A stretch of 55,504 nt of DNA from Streptomyces tailanensis (GCF_008386495.1 NZ_VTHJ01000051.1:5510-61013); one strand, 5' to 3'; shown: positions 8,335-16,960, counted from the stretch's first letter. Translations and numbers: made by a program. The notes: generated from the letters alone by a model not told the origin.

Positions 8335-9168
8335 CTAGGGCCCTGGACGCCGGGCTTTGAGGCCGTGCACGCGCGCGTACTCCTCGGCCAGCCAGGGCCC
8401 CAGGTCGTCCACGTACGACCGCAGGACGGCGGCATGGCTCCAGGGGTCGGCCCCCGGTTCGTACGCGGCGACGGCCGCGGCCCGCATCTGGGCGGCCCGC
8501 TCGGGGTAGTACCGGCCGAACACCTCCGCCATCTCGTGCAGATCGCTGGTCCAGCCGTTCCAGCGGGGCATGACGAGGGTGAAGCCGGTGCGGACGAGGC
8601 GCCGGGAGAAGCCGCGGACCAGGGAGCGGCGGGCATCCTGGGAGTCGGCTTCCGCGATCCGCTCGCGCCAGCGGGGCAGGAGCAGCGCGAGGTCGCCGTT
8701 CGTCTCGCGCGCGAGGAGGGAGTCCGGCCGATACCGGGGCAGGTCCTCGGCCAGATCCTCGCCGAGCAGCGGCGTACACAGACAGGCCACGAACCATCCC
8801 AGGTCGTACCGTTCGAGGTCGCTGAGCACCTGCCCCCGGCTGACCAGCAGCGTCCCCGCCCCGTCGATCCGCGGGAACTCCTTGTCGAGCGCCTCGTCCA
8901 GCGCGCGGGCCTCCGTGCGGTCCGCCTCCGTGGGTTCCTCGCGCAGGGCCAGCAGCAGGTCGAGGTCGCTGTGCGCGGGGCGGGCCGTGCCCCTTGGGAT
9001 CGACCCGTAGAGGTACGCGCTGTGCAGCCGCTTCCCGAACATGTGCAGCACCTGGTCGCGGGCCGCCGCCACGACCGGCCGGAACACGTGGGACACCCGC
9101 CCGAGCGACCCCTCCCGCTCGATGTACCCCCGACTGTCCAGCCCTCTCCGGGACCCCGTTTCAGCCAT
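8335..9168 (-). CDS. Nucleotidyltransferase-domain protein
   Basis: A 277-residue protein with a DNA polymerase beta-type nucleotidyltransferase domain. The GS motif is YGSIPRG with Ser56 and the metal pair is Asp68 and Asp70 in SDLDLLL. The rest is helical, with conserved-looking patches such as MPRWNGWTSDLHEMAEVF, and could bind the substrate as in aminoglycoside or minimal nucleotidyltransferases. No toxin or antitoxin partner (HEPN) is next to it, so a defence role is not supported. The ATG at 9168 begins MAETGSRRGLDS; the longer frame reading upstream runs through an inverted repeat. Confidence 0.8.
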   Translation of the reverse strand: MAETGSRRGLDSRGYIEREGSLGRVSHVFRPVVAAARDQVLHMFGKRLHSAYLYGSIPRGTARPAHSDLDLLLALREEPTEADRTEARALDEALDKEFPRIDGAGTLLVSRGQVLSDLERYDLGWFVACLCTPLLGEDLAEDLPRYRPDSLLARETNGDLALLLPRWRERIAEADSQDARRSLVRGFSRRLVRTGFTLVMPRWNGWTSDLHEMAEVFGRYYPERAAQMRAAAVAAYEPGADPWSHAAVLRSYVDDLGPWLAEEYARVHGLKARRPGP

Positions 9169-9213
9169 ACGACCACTGTGCCCCGAGCCGCCCCGGCCGA
9201 GCAGGCTTTTTTC

Positions 9214-9371
9214 CTCGCCCCCGCCGCCCCTACCCGTCCCGTCCCGTCCCCAGGGGCTACCCCCGCGGGACTTGTCGCGCACAAACTCACCGTAGCCACC
9301 CCATGACCCCCAGCGGGGTCGAAGGGGCGGCAGTCCCTGGGGACGGGACGGGTAGGGGCGGCGGGGGCGAG
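9214..9371. repeat. Long inverted repeat (dispersed family A)
   Basis: The left arm (9214-9255) and right arm (9335-9371) are complementary over the 37 bases of the right arm. The left arm carries one extra GTCCC unit. The core is CGCCGCCCCTACCCGTCCC. The 79-base centre is not repeated. It lies just beyond the crp stop on the minus strand and ahead of the nucleotidyltransferase gene, so in crp mRNA it would form a very stable hairpin. Confidence 0.85.
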
Positions 9372-9386
9372 AAACGAAACCGCAGG

Positions 9387-10061
9387 TCAGCGTGACCGCT
9401 TCGCCAGGCGCTCCACGTCCAGCAGGATCACCGCGCGGGCCTCCAGCCGCAGCCACCCCCGCTGCGCGAAGTCGGCGAGCGCCTTGTTGACGGTCTCGCG
9501 GGACGCGCCGACCAGCTGCGCCAGCTCCTCCTGCGTGAGGTCGTGCACCACGTGGATGCCCTCCTCCGACTGCACACCGAAGCGCCGGGAGAGGTCCAGC
9601 AGCGCACGGGCGACCCGGCCGGGCACGTCCGAGAACACGAGGTCGGACATCTGGTCGTTGGTCTTGCGCAGACGCCGGGCGACGGCACGCAGCAGCGCCG
9701 CGGCCACCTCGGGCCGCGCGTTCAGCCACGGCTGGAGGTCGCCGTGGCCGAGGCCGAGCAGCTTGACCTCGGTCAGCGCGGTGGCCGTGGCCGTCCGCGG
9801 ACCGGGGTCGAACAGCGACAGCTCGCCAATGAGCTCACCGGGGCCGAGCACGGCCAGCATGTTCTCGCGGCCGTCGGGCGACGCGCGGTGCAGCTTGACC
9901 TTGCCTTCCGTGACCACGTAGAGGCGGTCACCGGGGTCGCCCTCGTGGAAGAGAGCGTCACCGCGCGCGAGGGTCACCTCACTCATGGAGGCGCGGAGCT
10001 CCGCGGCCTGCTCGTCATCGAGCGCCGCGAAGAGCGGGGCGCGCCGCAGAACGTCGTCCAC
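9387..10061 (-). CDS. crp: cAMP receptor protein-family regulator Crp
   Basis: A 224-residue Crp/Fnr regulator. The N-terminal cyclic-nucleotide-binding barrel includes GDPGDRLYVVTEGKVKLHR and GELIGELSLFDPGPRTATATA, which has the phosphate-binding E-L-x5-RTATATA pattern. It is followed by a dimer helix and a winged helix with the recognition segment LAQLVGASRETVNKAL. The GTG at 10061 is preceded by AAGGAG and gives the same length as S. coelicolor Crp, which controls germination, growth and secondary metabolism. Upstream in-frame codons to 10130 have no ribosome site. The gene is divergent from nth. Confidence 0.94.
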   Translation of the reverse strand: MDDVLRRAPLFAALDDEQAAELRASMSEVTLARGDALFHEGDPGDRLYVVTEGKVKLHRASPDGRENMLAVLGPGELIGELSLFDPGPRTATATALTEVKLLGLGHGDLQPWLNARPEVAAALLRAVARRLRKTNDQMSDLVFSDVPGRVARALLDLSRRFGVQSEEGIHVVHDLTQEELAQLVGASRETVNKALADFAQRGWLRLEARAVILLDVERLAKRSR

Positions 10062-10151
10062 GAGTTCTCTCCTTGTCGACCTGCTCAGGGGATCTTGCTC
10101 CCCGTGGTACCAGGGGACCGTGTTCCCCATTTTGCCGGACGGTCCAAACAG

Positions 10152-10165
10152 TGTGATCTGTCACA
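10152..10165. promoter_or_regulatory. Crp-like operator candidate between crp and nth
   Basis: TGTGA-TCTG-TCACA, an inverted repeat with the half-sites of the classical CRP box but a four-base rather than six-base spacer. It lies 91 bases ahead of the crp GTG and 103 ahead of nth. Autoregulation is plausible but untested. Confidence 0.4.
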
Positions 10166-10267
10166 AGGATGCCGCACACGTGTCCCGAGGTAAGCGTCAG
10201 GGGTCCAATTGGGGGCCGATCTTCTGGGCTCGGGGCGGATGTCGGTGCCGGGCTTTAGGCTGGCCGG

Positions 10268-11356
10268 GTGTCCAAATCGCCGGTGAGAGCACAGGCCAAG
10301 GGGGCTGGGCGAGTGGCTGTACGTCGCGATTCCGCTGTGGGCGAACAGGGCCCCGCGGGAGCGAAGAAAACGGCAAAGGCGACGAAGGTGTCCGAGCCGT
10401 CGGGGGTGGAGAAACCCACCGAGACGACGCCGACGCCCGCGGAAATGCCCGTGCCGGCGGAGAAGGCTGTCCCGGTGAAGAAGCCCACGCCCGCGAGGAA
10501 GGCGGCCGCGGCGAAGACAGCCGCAGCGAAGACGGCCGCGATGAAGACCGCCCCTGTCGCCCCCGAGAAGCCCGCCAAGCCCGAGTCCCACACCGCTCTC
10601 GTCCGCCGCGCCCGCCGTATCAACCGTGAACTCGCCGAGGTGTACCCGTACGCCCACCCGGAGTTGGATTTCGAGAACTCCTTCGAGCTGATCGTCGCCA
10701 CGGTCCTCTCCGCCCAGACGACCGACCTGAGGGTCAACCAGACGACACCGGCGCTCTTCGCGAAGTACCCCACCCCCGAGGACTTGGCCGCGGCGAACCC
10801 GGAGGAGGTCGAGGAGATCCTGCGGCCGTGCGGGTTCTTCCGGGCCAAGACGAAATCGGTGATAGGGCTGTCGAAAGCCCTGGTGGAGAACCACGACGGC
10901 GAGGTCCCCGGCCGCCTCGAAGACCTCGTCAAGCTGCCCGGCGTCGGCCGCAAGACCGCCTTCGTCGTCCTCGGGAATGCGTTCGGCCGGCCAGGAATAA
11001 CCGTGGACACGCACTTCCAGCGGCTCGTACGACGCTGGCGGTGGACCGAGGAGACCGACCCGGACAAGATCGAGGCGGCCGTCGGCGCGCTCTTCCCGAA
11101 GAGCGAGTGGACGATGCTGTCGCACCACGTGATCTTCCACGGCCGCCGCATCTGCCACGCCCGGAAGCCGGCCTGCGGCGCCTGCCCCATCGCCCCGCTC
11201 TGCCCGGCGTTCGGCGAGGGGGAGACGGACCCGGAGAAGGCCAAGAAGCTCCTGAAGTACGAGAAGGGCGGCTTCCCCGGCCAACGCCTGAAGCCCCCGC
11301 AGTCGTACCTGGACGCTGGCGGCATCCCGGCCCCGCCGCTGGGAGCCACCGGATGA
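10268..11356 (+). CDS. nth: Endonuclease III with Lys/Ala-rich N-terminal extension
   Basis: A base-excision-repair DNA glycosylase/AP lyase. The catalytic core starts near residue 105. The helix-hairpin-helix LPGVGRKTA contains catalytic Lys229 and VDTHFQRL contains Asp247. The iron-sulfur cluster cysteines are 296, 303, 306 and 312 (C-X6-C-X2-C-X5-C). The first 100 or so residues are an Ala/Lys/Pro-rich, disordered, histone-like stretch (KKPTPARKAAAAKTAAAKTA) absent from E. coli Nth. The true start could be internal to this stretch, but the codon bias supports coding. The stop overlaps a possible small ORF by ATGA. Confidence 0.92.
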   Translation: MSKSPVRAQAKGAGRVAVRRDSAVGEQGPAGAKKTAKATKVSEPSGVEKPTETTPTPAEMPVPAEKAVPVKKPTPARKAAAAKTAAAKTAAMKTAPVAPEKPAKPESHTALVRRARRINRELAEVYPYAHPELDFENSFELIVATVLSAQTTDLRVNQTTPALFAKYPTPEDLAAANPEEVEEILRPCGFFRAKTKSVIGLSKALVENHDGEVPGRLEDLVKLPGVGRKTAFVVLGNAFGRPGITVDTHFQRLVRRWRWTEETDPDKIEAAVGALFPKSEWTMLSHHVIFHGRRICHARKPACGACPIAPLCPAFGEGETDPEKAKKLLKYEKGGFPGQRLKPPQSYLDAGGIPAPPLGATG

Positions 11357-11493
11357 CGGGCCCGACGGCCGAACTCGCCGCGCCCCGCCCCCTCCCCACC
11401 GTGAGCCACCCACAAGAGGGACTCGCGGGACGAATGGAACGATCAGCGGACCCCCGAGCGTTGGGACCGGAGGAACGACGGGGGTGGCAATGA
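11353..11493 (+). CDS. Possible 46-residue small ORF between nth and a Nudix gene
   Basis: An open frame starting with the ATG of an ATGA overlap with the nth stop and ending at a TGA that overlaps the start region of the Nudix gene. It begins MTGPTAELAAPRPLPTVS. Third-position GC is strong in the first half and weak in the second. It may be a real coupled small protein, or just an open leader that carries ribosomes to the next gene. I do not recognise it. Confidence 0.25.
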   Translation: MTGPTAELAAPRPLPTVSHPQEGLAGRMERSADPRALGPEERRGWQ

Positions 11494-12272
11494 CACGCAC
11501 GAGCCGGACGGACGACGACACACACACCGACGACGGCATGCACATCGACAACAGACACGGACACGGACCCCACACACGGCCCGGGTGCGACTCGCGGGAC
11601 GGGCGACGCCTGCGCCTCGACAAGACCGGTCTGCCCGCCTGGCTGGATCCGGTGGTCCGCGCCGTCGAGACGGTCGAACCGTTGCAGCTGAGCCGCTTCC
11701 TGCCGCCGAAGAACGGCTCGGGGCGGCAGTCCGCGGTCCTGATCCTGTTCGGCGAGGGCGACAGCGGGCCCGAGCTGCTGCTCATGGAGCGCGCCGGCTC
11801 CCTCAGATCGCACGCCGGCCAGCCGTCCTTCCCGGGCGGCGCCCTCGACCCCGAGGACGGCGATCCGGCCACCGACGGGCCGCTGCGTGCCGCCCTGCGC
11901 GAGGCGGAGGAGGAGACCGGCCTCGACCCCGACGGCGTCCAGCTCTTCGGCGCGCTGCCCAAGCTGTACATCCCGGTCAGCGGCTTCGTCGTCTCGCCCG
12001 TGCTGGGCTGGTGGCGCGAGCCGAGCCCGGTCCGGGTCGTGGATGCGAACGAGACGGCACGCGTCTTCACGGTCCCCGTGGCGGATCTCACGGATCCGGC
12101 CAACCGCGCGACCACCGTTCACCCCAGCGGCCACCGAGGTCCGGCATTTCTGGTCGAATCGGCCCTGGTGTGGGGTTTCACGGCCGGGGTGATCGACCGT
12201 CTGCTGCACTACTCGGGCTGGGAGCGGCCGTGGGACCGCGACAAGCAGGTCCCGCTCGACTGGCGCTCATGA
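11484..12272 (+). CDS. Nudix hydrolase (CoA pyrophosphatase/NudL-like)
   Basis: A 262-residue Nudix enzyme. The motif LRSHAGQPSFPGGALDPEDG and the box end LREAEEETGLDPDG fit the NudL/UPF0035 CoA pyrophosphatase group, which cleaves CoA to 4'-phosphopantetheine and 3',5'-ADP. The first 45 residues are His/Asp-rich (DDDTHTDDGMHIDNRHGHG) and probably disordered. GGAGGAA at 11469-11475 is eight bases from the GTG at 11484. The ATG at 11490, two codons on, is an alternative. It is in an operon with nth, so the pairing of repair and nucleotide clean-up is natural. Confidence 0.87.
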   Translation: MAMTRTSRTDDDTHTDDGMHIDNRHGHGPHTRPGCDSRDGRRLRLDKTGLPAWLDPVVRAVETVEPLQLSRFLPPKNGSGRQSAVLILFGEGDSGPELLLMERAGSLRSHAGQPSFPGGALDPEDGDPATDGPLRAALREAEEETGLDPDGVQLFGALPKLYIPVSGFVVSPVLGWWREPSPVRVVDANETARVFTVPVADLTDPANRATTVHPSGHRGPAFLVESALVWGFTAGVIDRLLHYSGWERPWDRDKQVPLDWRS

Positions 12273-12391
12273 CAGGGTGGCTGCCGTGCTGCGTCTTTTG
12301 GGGAGCGTTGTGATGCCCTGTCGCCGCGCGGCGGGCCGGACCCCTGGCCGACCTGGAGTGAACGCGAAGTGACGAGGCGAGGCTTGAAGCG

Positions 12392-13591
12392 GTGAACGTG
12401 CTGGACATCCTGTTGCTGGTCGCCGCCGTCTGGTTCGCGATCGTCGGCTTCCGACAGGGCTTCGTCGTCGGCATCCTGTCGGTGATCGGCTTCCTCGGCG
12501 GCGGCCTCGTCGCCGTCTACACCCTGCCCGTCATCTGGGACTGGATGACGGACAACTCGGAGGTGAGCACGGCCGCCGCCGTCGTCGCGGTCGTCATCGT
12601 CATCGTCTGCGCCTCCGTCGGCCAGGCCTTGACCACCCACCTCGGCAACAAGCTGCGCCGGTACATCAGCTGGGCCCCGGCCCGCGCCCTGGACGCCACC
12701 GGCGGCGCCCTCGTCAACGTCGTGGCGATGCTGCTGGTGGCCTGGCTGATCGGTTCCGCGCTCGCGGGGACGACCCTGCCGACACTCGGCAAGGAGGTGC
12801 GCAACTCCAAGGTGCTGCACGGCGTGTCCCAGGCGTTGCCCGCCCAGGCGGACACCTGGTTCGCTGACTTCTCCTCGGTCCTCGCGCAGAACGGTTTCCC
12901 GCAGGTCTTCAGCCCGTTCTCGAACGAGCAGATCACCGACGTCGCGCCCCCCGACCCCGCCCTCGCGGCCAGCCCGGTCGCCCAGCGCGCCCAGCGGTCC
13001 ATCGTCAAGGTCATGGGCACCGCCCAGAGCTGTGGCAAGGTCCTGGAGGGCACCGGCTTCGTCTTCGACGAGCGCCGCGTGATGACCAACGCCCACGTGG
13101 TCGGCGGAGTTGACGAACCCACCGTCCAGATAGGGGGCCAGGGCCGCAAGTACGACGCCACGGTCGTCCTCTACGACTGGCAGCGTGACATCGCCGTACT
13201 GGACGTGCCGGACCTGAACGCGCCCGTGCTGCGGTTCACCACCGAGGACGCCGCCAGCAGCGACGACGCGATCGTCGCGGGCTTCCCGGAGAACGGCGCG
13301 TACGACGTCCGCCCCGCGCGTGTGCGCGGCCGCATCATGGCCAAGGGCCCGGACATCTACCACCGCGGCACGGTCCGCCGCGATGTCTACTCGCTCTACG
13401 CGACCGTCCGCCAGGGCAACTCCGGCGGCCCGCTGCTCACGCCCGACGGCAAGGTCTACGGCGTGGTCTTCGCGAAGTCCCTCGACGACCCGAACACGGG
13501 CTACGCGCTCACCGCGGACGAGATCCGGGAGGACATCACCCAGGGCCGCGCGGCCAACCAGCGGGTGGACAGCGACAGCTGCGCGCTCTGA
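12392..13591 (+). CDS. MarP-family membrane-anchored serine protease
   Basis: A 399-residue protein. Residues 1-165 hold about four membrane segments of the CvpA/MarP type, starting VNVLDILLLVAAVWFAIVGF. The periplasm-facing chymotrypsin/HtrA-like domain has His235 (TNAHVV), Asp266 (QRDIAVL) and Ser344 (QGNSGGP). In Mycobacterium MarP protects against acid and oxidative stress by cleaving a peptidoglycan hydrolase; that role is inferred for Streptomyces. The paired Cys of QSCGKVL and DSDSCAL could form the disulfide seen in MarP. The start is the GTG at 12392. The 119 bases between it and the Nudix gene look like a promoter region. Confidence 0.88.
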   Translation: MNVLDILLLVAAVWFAIVGFRQGFVVGILSVIGFLGGGLVAVYTLPVIWDWMTDNSEVSTAAAVVAVVIVIVCASVGQALTTHLGNKLRRYISWAPARALDATGGALVNVVAMLLVAWLIGSALAGTTLPTLGKEVRNSKVLHGVSQALPAQADTWFADFSSVLAQNGFPQVFSPFSNEQITDVAPPDPALAASPVAQRAQRSIVKVMGTAQSCGKVLEGTGFVFDERRVMTNAHVVGGVDEPTVQIGGQGRKYDATVVLYDWQRDIAVLDVPDLNAPVLRFTTEDAASSDDAIVAGFPENGAYDVRPARVRGRIMAKGPDIYHRGTVRRDVYSLYATVRQGNSGGPLLTPDGKVYGVVFAKSLDDPNTGYALTADEIREDITQGRAANQRVDSDSCAL

Positions 13592-13928
13592 TCGCTACAG
13601 CGTCAAGGGCGAGGGTGGCGCAGCCGGGCCGAGACCCAGCGCGCCCGGCGGCGCAGGATGCGTGGAATGCCCAGCCGGGGATCCGTGTCCGTGCCCGGGA
13701 ACTGCGGGGTGCCCCTCTGGTGGGAGCCCAGGCCCGCGGCCGAGCGGCGGTTGCGTGCTGCGTCACTGTAGTCGTGCGTCCAGCCCATACCCCGACGTGT
13801 GCCCCCGCCCGAAGGTCGATAACCGCCCCCACGCCCCCCAATTGGCCTATGCGCCGGGCAAGTGGCTGTCCATGGAACAGCTGTTCACGTCGGCCGGTGA
13901 TCGGACGGTGAAACGACCCGCCGGGACC
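13592..13928. other. Gap between protease and hydrolase genes
   Basis: A 337-base convergent gap. On the plus strand I see nothing. On the minus strand there is one GC3-rich small frame (13603-13788) listed separately. No clear terminator hairpin was found. Confidence 0.5.
13603..13788 (-). CDS. Possible small basic protein, 61 residues
   Basis: Starts MGWTHDYSDAARNRR and ends in an Arg-rich helix-like stretch. Third codon positions are strongly G/C through the whole frame, as in the neighbouring real genes, which supports coding. The ribosome site is poor (GGGG six bases upstream). It follows the alpha/beta hydrolase gene on the same strand after 140 bases. I do not recognise the family. 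Confidence 0.45.
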   Translation of the reverse strand: MGWTHDYSDAARNRRSAAGLGSHQRGTPQFPGTDTDPRLGIPRILRRRARWVSARLRHPRP

Positions 13929-14897
13929 TCACCGGTCGGGCTCGGGATCCTTGAGCCAGTTGATGAGTTCGGCGGAGAAAGCCACCGGGTCCTCCTCATG
14001 CGGAAAGTGCCCGAGCCCGTCGAACAGCCGCCAGCGGTACGGCGCTTCGACGTACTCCCCGGACCCCGCCGCGCTGCGCGTGCGCATCACCGGGTCGAGT
14101 GAACCGTGCAGATGGAGCGTGGGCACGCGCACGGGCCGCTTCATGCGCCGGTTGAACTGGATGCCGTCCGGGCGGGCCATGGACCGCACCATCCACCGGT
14201 ACGGCTCGATCGAGCAGTGCGCCGTCGAGGGGATGCACATCGCCCGCTGATACGCCTCGACGGCCTCGTCGTCGGGCAGCCGCGGCCCCGACCAGTCCCG
14301 GATCAGACGGCCCACCAGGGCGCCGTCGTCGGCGGTGAGTTGCCGCTCGGGGATCCAGGGCCGCTGGAACCCCCAGATGTACGACCCGGCGGCCGTCTGC
14401 TTCACGTCCGACAGCATCGCCGAGCGCCAGCGCCGCGGATGCGGCATCGAGGAGACCGCGAGCCGGCGTACGAGCTTGGGGCGCATCACGGCCGCCGTCC
14501 ACGCCAGATAGCCGCCCAGGTCGTGGCCGACCAGCGCGGCGTCGTGCTCGCCGAGGGACCGTACGACGCCGGTGATGTCGAGGGCGAGGTTGGCCGGGTC
14601 GTAACCCCGGGGCGTACGGTCGCTGCCGCCGACCCCGCGCAGGTCCATGGCCACGGCACGGAAGCCCGCGTCGGCGAGGGCGACCAGCTGGTGCCGCCAG
14701 GTCCACCAGAACTGCGGGAAGCCGTGCAGAAGCAGCACCAGCGGCCCGTCACCGGTCTCGGCGATGTGGAAGCGCGCGCCGTTGGCCGCCACGTCCCGGT
14801 GGATCACCTCTTTCGCGCCGGGCACGTCGAGTCGTACGACCGAGGCGGGCTGGCCGGAAACAGGTCCAGAGACAGGCGAGGTGGCGGGATCCGTCAT
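13929..14897 (-). CDS. Alpha/beta hydrolase, epoxide-hydrolase-like
   Basis: A 322-residue alpha/beta hydrolase. The oxyanion segment is LLHGFPQFWWTWRHQL. The nucleophile elbow is GHDLGG, with Asp126 in place of Ser, as in epoxide hydrolases and haloalkane dehalogenases. The final His is in GLGHFPHEEDP. Substrate is unknown. The ATG start overlaps the stop of the holin-like gene (ATGA, 14894-14897), so the two are coupled even though the functions look unrelated. In streptomycetes I recall this pair being conserved. Confidence 0.88.
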   Translation of the reverse strand: MTDPATSPVSGPVSGQPASVVRLDVPGAKEVIHRDVAANGARFHIAETGDGPLVLLLHGFPQFWWTWRHQLVALADAGFRAVAMDLRGVGGSDRTPRGYDPANLALDITGVVRSLGEHDAALVGHDLGGYLAWTAAVMRPKLVRRLAVSSMPHPRRWRSAMLSDVKQTAAGSYIWGFQRPWIPERQLTADDGALVGRLIRDWSGPRLPDDEAVEAYQRAMCIPSTAHCSIEPYRWMVRSMARPDGIQFNRRMKRPVRVPTLHLHGSLDPVMRTRSAAGSGEYVEAPYRWRLFDGLGHFPHEEDPVAFSAELINWLKDPEPDR

Positions 14898-15373
14898 GAG
14901 GTCGAGCGTGCCACAGCCTCGACGCCGCCGTCGGTCCGGGCGGGCTGACGGGGGTGCGGCTTGGCGTTCTGCAGCACGCCCGCCGTCTGCTTCATGGAGG
15001 CGGCGACCTTCTGCGGGCCCTTCCCCTTCTTGGCCTTCTTCGAGAAGGCGACGCCGATGAGCGCGAGGACGACGGCGACCAGCACGTTCGCCGCGAACGA
15101 CAGCAGGAAGCAGATCGCCAGGTTCCAGTCGCTCCAGGTGCGGATGCCGTACGCCAGGGCGAAGCTCAGCATCGGCAGGGAGAAGATCAGCACCGCGCCG
15201 GCCGCCGCGAACGCCCCGCCGCCGACCACACCGCGCTTGACGTCCTGCCTGAGCTGGGCTTTCGCCAGTGCGATCTCGTCGTGCACCAGCGCCGACATCT
15301 CGGCCGTCGCCGAGGCGAACAGCTCACCGACACTGCGTTCGGCACCGACCGGGCTGCCGTCGGGTGCGGTCAT
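14894..15373 (-). CDS. Phage holin superfamily III-like (DUF1469) membrane protein
   Basis: A 159-residue protein. An amphipathic N-terminal helix (VGELFASATAEMSALVHDEIAL) is followed by two membrane segments at about residues 50-75 and 85-108. A Lys-rich cytoplasmic tail (FSKKAKKGKGPQK) follows. This matches the actinobacterial DUF1469 'putative holin' group; it is not evidence of a prophage. The ATG at 15373 has GGGAGA upstream. An in-frame ATG five codons earlier is possible. Confidence 0.82.
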   Translation of the reverse strand: MTAPDGSPVGAERSVGELFASATAEMSALVHDEIALAKAQLRQDVKRGVVGGGAFAAAGAVLIFSLPMLSFALAYGIRTWSDWNLAICFLLSFAANVLVAVVLALIGVAFSKKAKKGKGPQKVAASMKQTAGVLQNAKPHPRQPARTDGGVEAVARSTS

Positions 15374-15494
15374 CGGGGTCTCCCTCATATGCGTCCGGAA
15401 GCGCCCCACGCCCGTACGGTCCCTGAACTCAGCGAACTCAGCGGTCCTCATACGGTGTCGCGGGGCGCCCTGCGTTTTGTACGGTCCTGTCAGA

Positions 15495-16898
15495 TCATGC
15501 CGGACCGTCGCCCCTGCCGCCTGCCCCGCCCGCCACTTCGGCAAGCCTGCGGTGCTCGGCGGCCTTGCGCTCGTACAACTCGGCCATGCGCAGGTGGTAC
15601 GCCGGGTTGTCCTGTTCGTAGATGTCGGGGATGCCGTCGTGGTCGTCGTCGCGCTCCTCGGCGGCCCACAGCGCCTGGTACTTTGCGTTGCGCAGCTTCA
15701 ACAGGACGGTCGCCAGGACCGCTGCTATGAGCGAGCCGGTGAGGACGGCGGCCTTGACGCCGTCGGTGAGGGCCGGGTCGTCCTCGAAGGCCAGTTCGCC
15801 GATGAGCAGCGACACGGTGAAGCCGATCCCGGCGAGCGAGGCGACCGCGAAGACGTCCGGCCACACCAGGTCCTCGGAGAGCGAGGCCCGGGTGAAGCGG
15901 GCGGCCAGCCAGGTCCCGCCGAAGATCCCGAGCGCCTTGCCGACGACCAGGCCGAGCACCACGCCGAGCGTCTCCGGCTGGGTGAACACCTCGCCCAGCG
16001 AGTCGCCCGACACCGCGACTCCCGCGCTGAACAGGGCGAACAGCGGTACCGCGAGACCCGCCGACAGCGGTCGTACGAGGTGCTCGATGTGCTCGCCGGG
16101 GGAGTGCGCCTCCCCTTCGTGCCGGGTGCAGCGCAGCATCAGGCCCATCGCGACACCGGCGATGGTGGCGTGGACGCCGCTGTTGTACATCAGCCCCCAG
16201 ATGACCAGCGCGAGCGGCACATACACGTACCACCCGCGTACGCCCTTGCTGAGCAGCAGCCAGAAGACGGCGAGGCCGACGAACGCGCCGCCGAGCGCGG
16301 CGAAGTCGAGGTCGGAGGTGAAGAAGACGGCGATGATCAGGATCGCGAACAGGTCGTCGACGACGGCGAGGGTGAGCAGGAACGCACGGAGCGCCGACGG
16401 CAGCGAGGTCCCGATGACGGCCAGTACGGCGAGCGCGAACGCGATGTCGGTCGCCGTGGGCACCGCCCAGCCGGTCAGGGAACCGCCGCCGGTGACGTTG
16501 GTGAGGATGTAGACGAGCGCCGGTACGGCCATGCCGCACAGGGCGGCCACGACAGGCAGTGCGGCCGCTTTGGGGTCCTTGAGGTCACCGGCGACCAGCT
16601 CGCGTTTGAGTTCGATCCCGGCGACGAAGAAGAAGATCGCGAGGAGTCCGTCGGCGGCCCAGTGGGCGACGGACAGATGGAGGCCGAGGGTTTCGGGGCC
16701 GAAGTGGAAGTGGCTGACGCTCTCGTAGCTGTCGTGCAGCGCGGGAACGTTCGCCCAGATCAGCGCGGTGACGGCGGCCGCGAGCAGAAGCACCCCGCCG
16801 ACGGTCTCGGTGCGCAGCGCGTCCGTCACGAAGGTCCGCTCGGGGAGCGAGAGCCGTCCTAGGACCTTGCGGGTGGGGGTGGTGCGGGGCGCGGGCAC
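15495..16898 (-). CDS. nhaA: Na+/H+ antiporter NhaA
   Basis: A 467-residue NhaA-type antiporter exporting Na+ in exchange for protons. It has about eleven membrane helices. The paired aspartates sit in LAVVDDLFAILIIAVFF, the counterpart of the E. coli Asp163/Asp164 pump site. FFVAGIELKREL and GIGFTVSLLIGELAF are further family signatures. The charged C-terminal tail (DDDHDGIPDIYEQDNP) extends beyond E. coli NhaA. I chose the GTG at 16898 because CCGGAGG stands upstream; the ATG at 16934 lacks a site. A possible iron box lies about 65 bases upstream. Confidence 0.92.
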   Translation of the reverse strand: MPAPRTTPTRKVLGRLSLPERTFVTDALRTETVGGVLLLAAAVTALIWANVPALHDSYESVSHFHFGPETLGLHLSVAHWAADGLLAIFFFVAGIELKRELVAGDLKDPKAAALPVVAALCGMAVPALVYILTNVTGGGSLTGWAVPTATDIAFALAVLAVIGTSLPSALRAFLLTLAVVDDLFAILIIAVFFTSDLDFAALGGAFVGLAVFWLLLSKGVRGWYVYVPLALVIWGLMYNSGVHATIAGVAMGLMLRCTRHEGEAHSPGEHIEHLVRPLSAGLAVPLFALFSAGVAVSGDSLGEVFTQPETLGVVLGLVVGKALGIFGGTWLAARFTRASLSEDLVWPDVFAVASLAGIGFTVSLLIGELAFEDDPALTDGVKAAVLTGSLIAAVLATVLLKLRNAKYQALWAAEERDDDHDGIPDIYEQDNPAYHLRMAELYERKAAEHRRLAEVAGGAGGRGDGPA

Positions 16899-16960
16899 GG
16901 CGGAGACCTCCGGTCGGTGGGCAGGATGGAACACCTGCCGACCAGACTTCCCGGCGCACC

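Noticed and set aside
8335..9168. Nucleotidyltransferase as half of a toxin-antitoxin pair
   Set aside because: No HEPN or other partner is adjacent, and it stands alone between core genes.
14894..15373. Holin annotation as a prophage sign
   Set aside because: This DUF1469 protein is conserved in core actinobacterial genomes, and there are no phage genes around.
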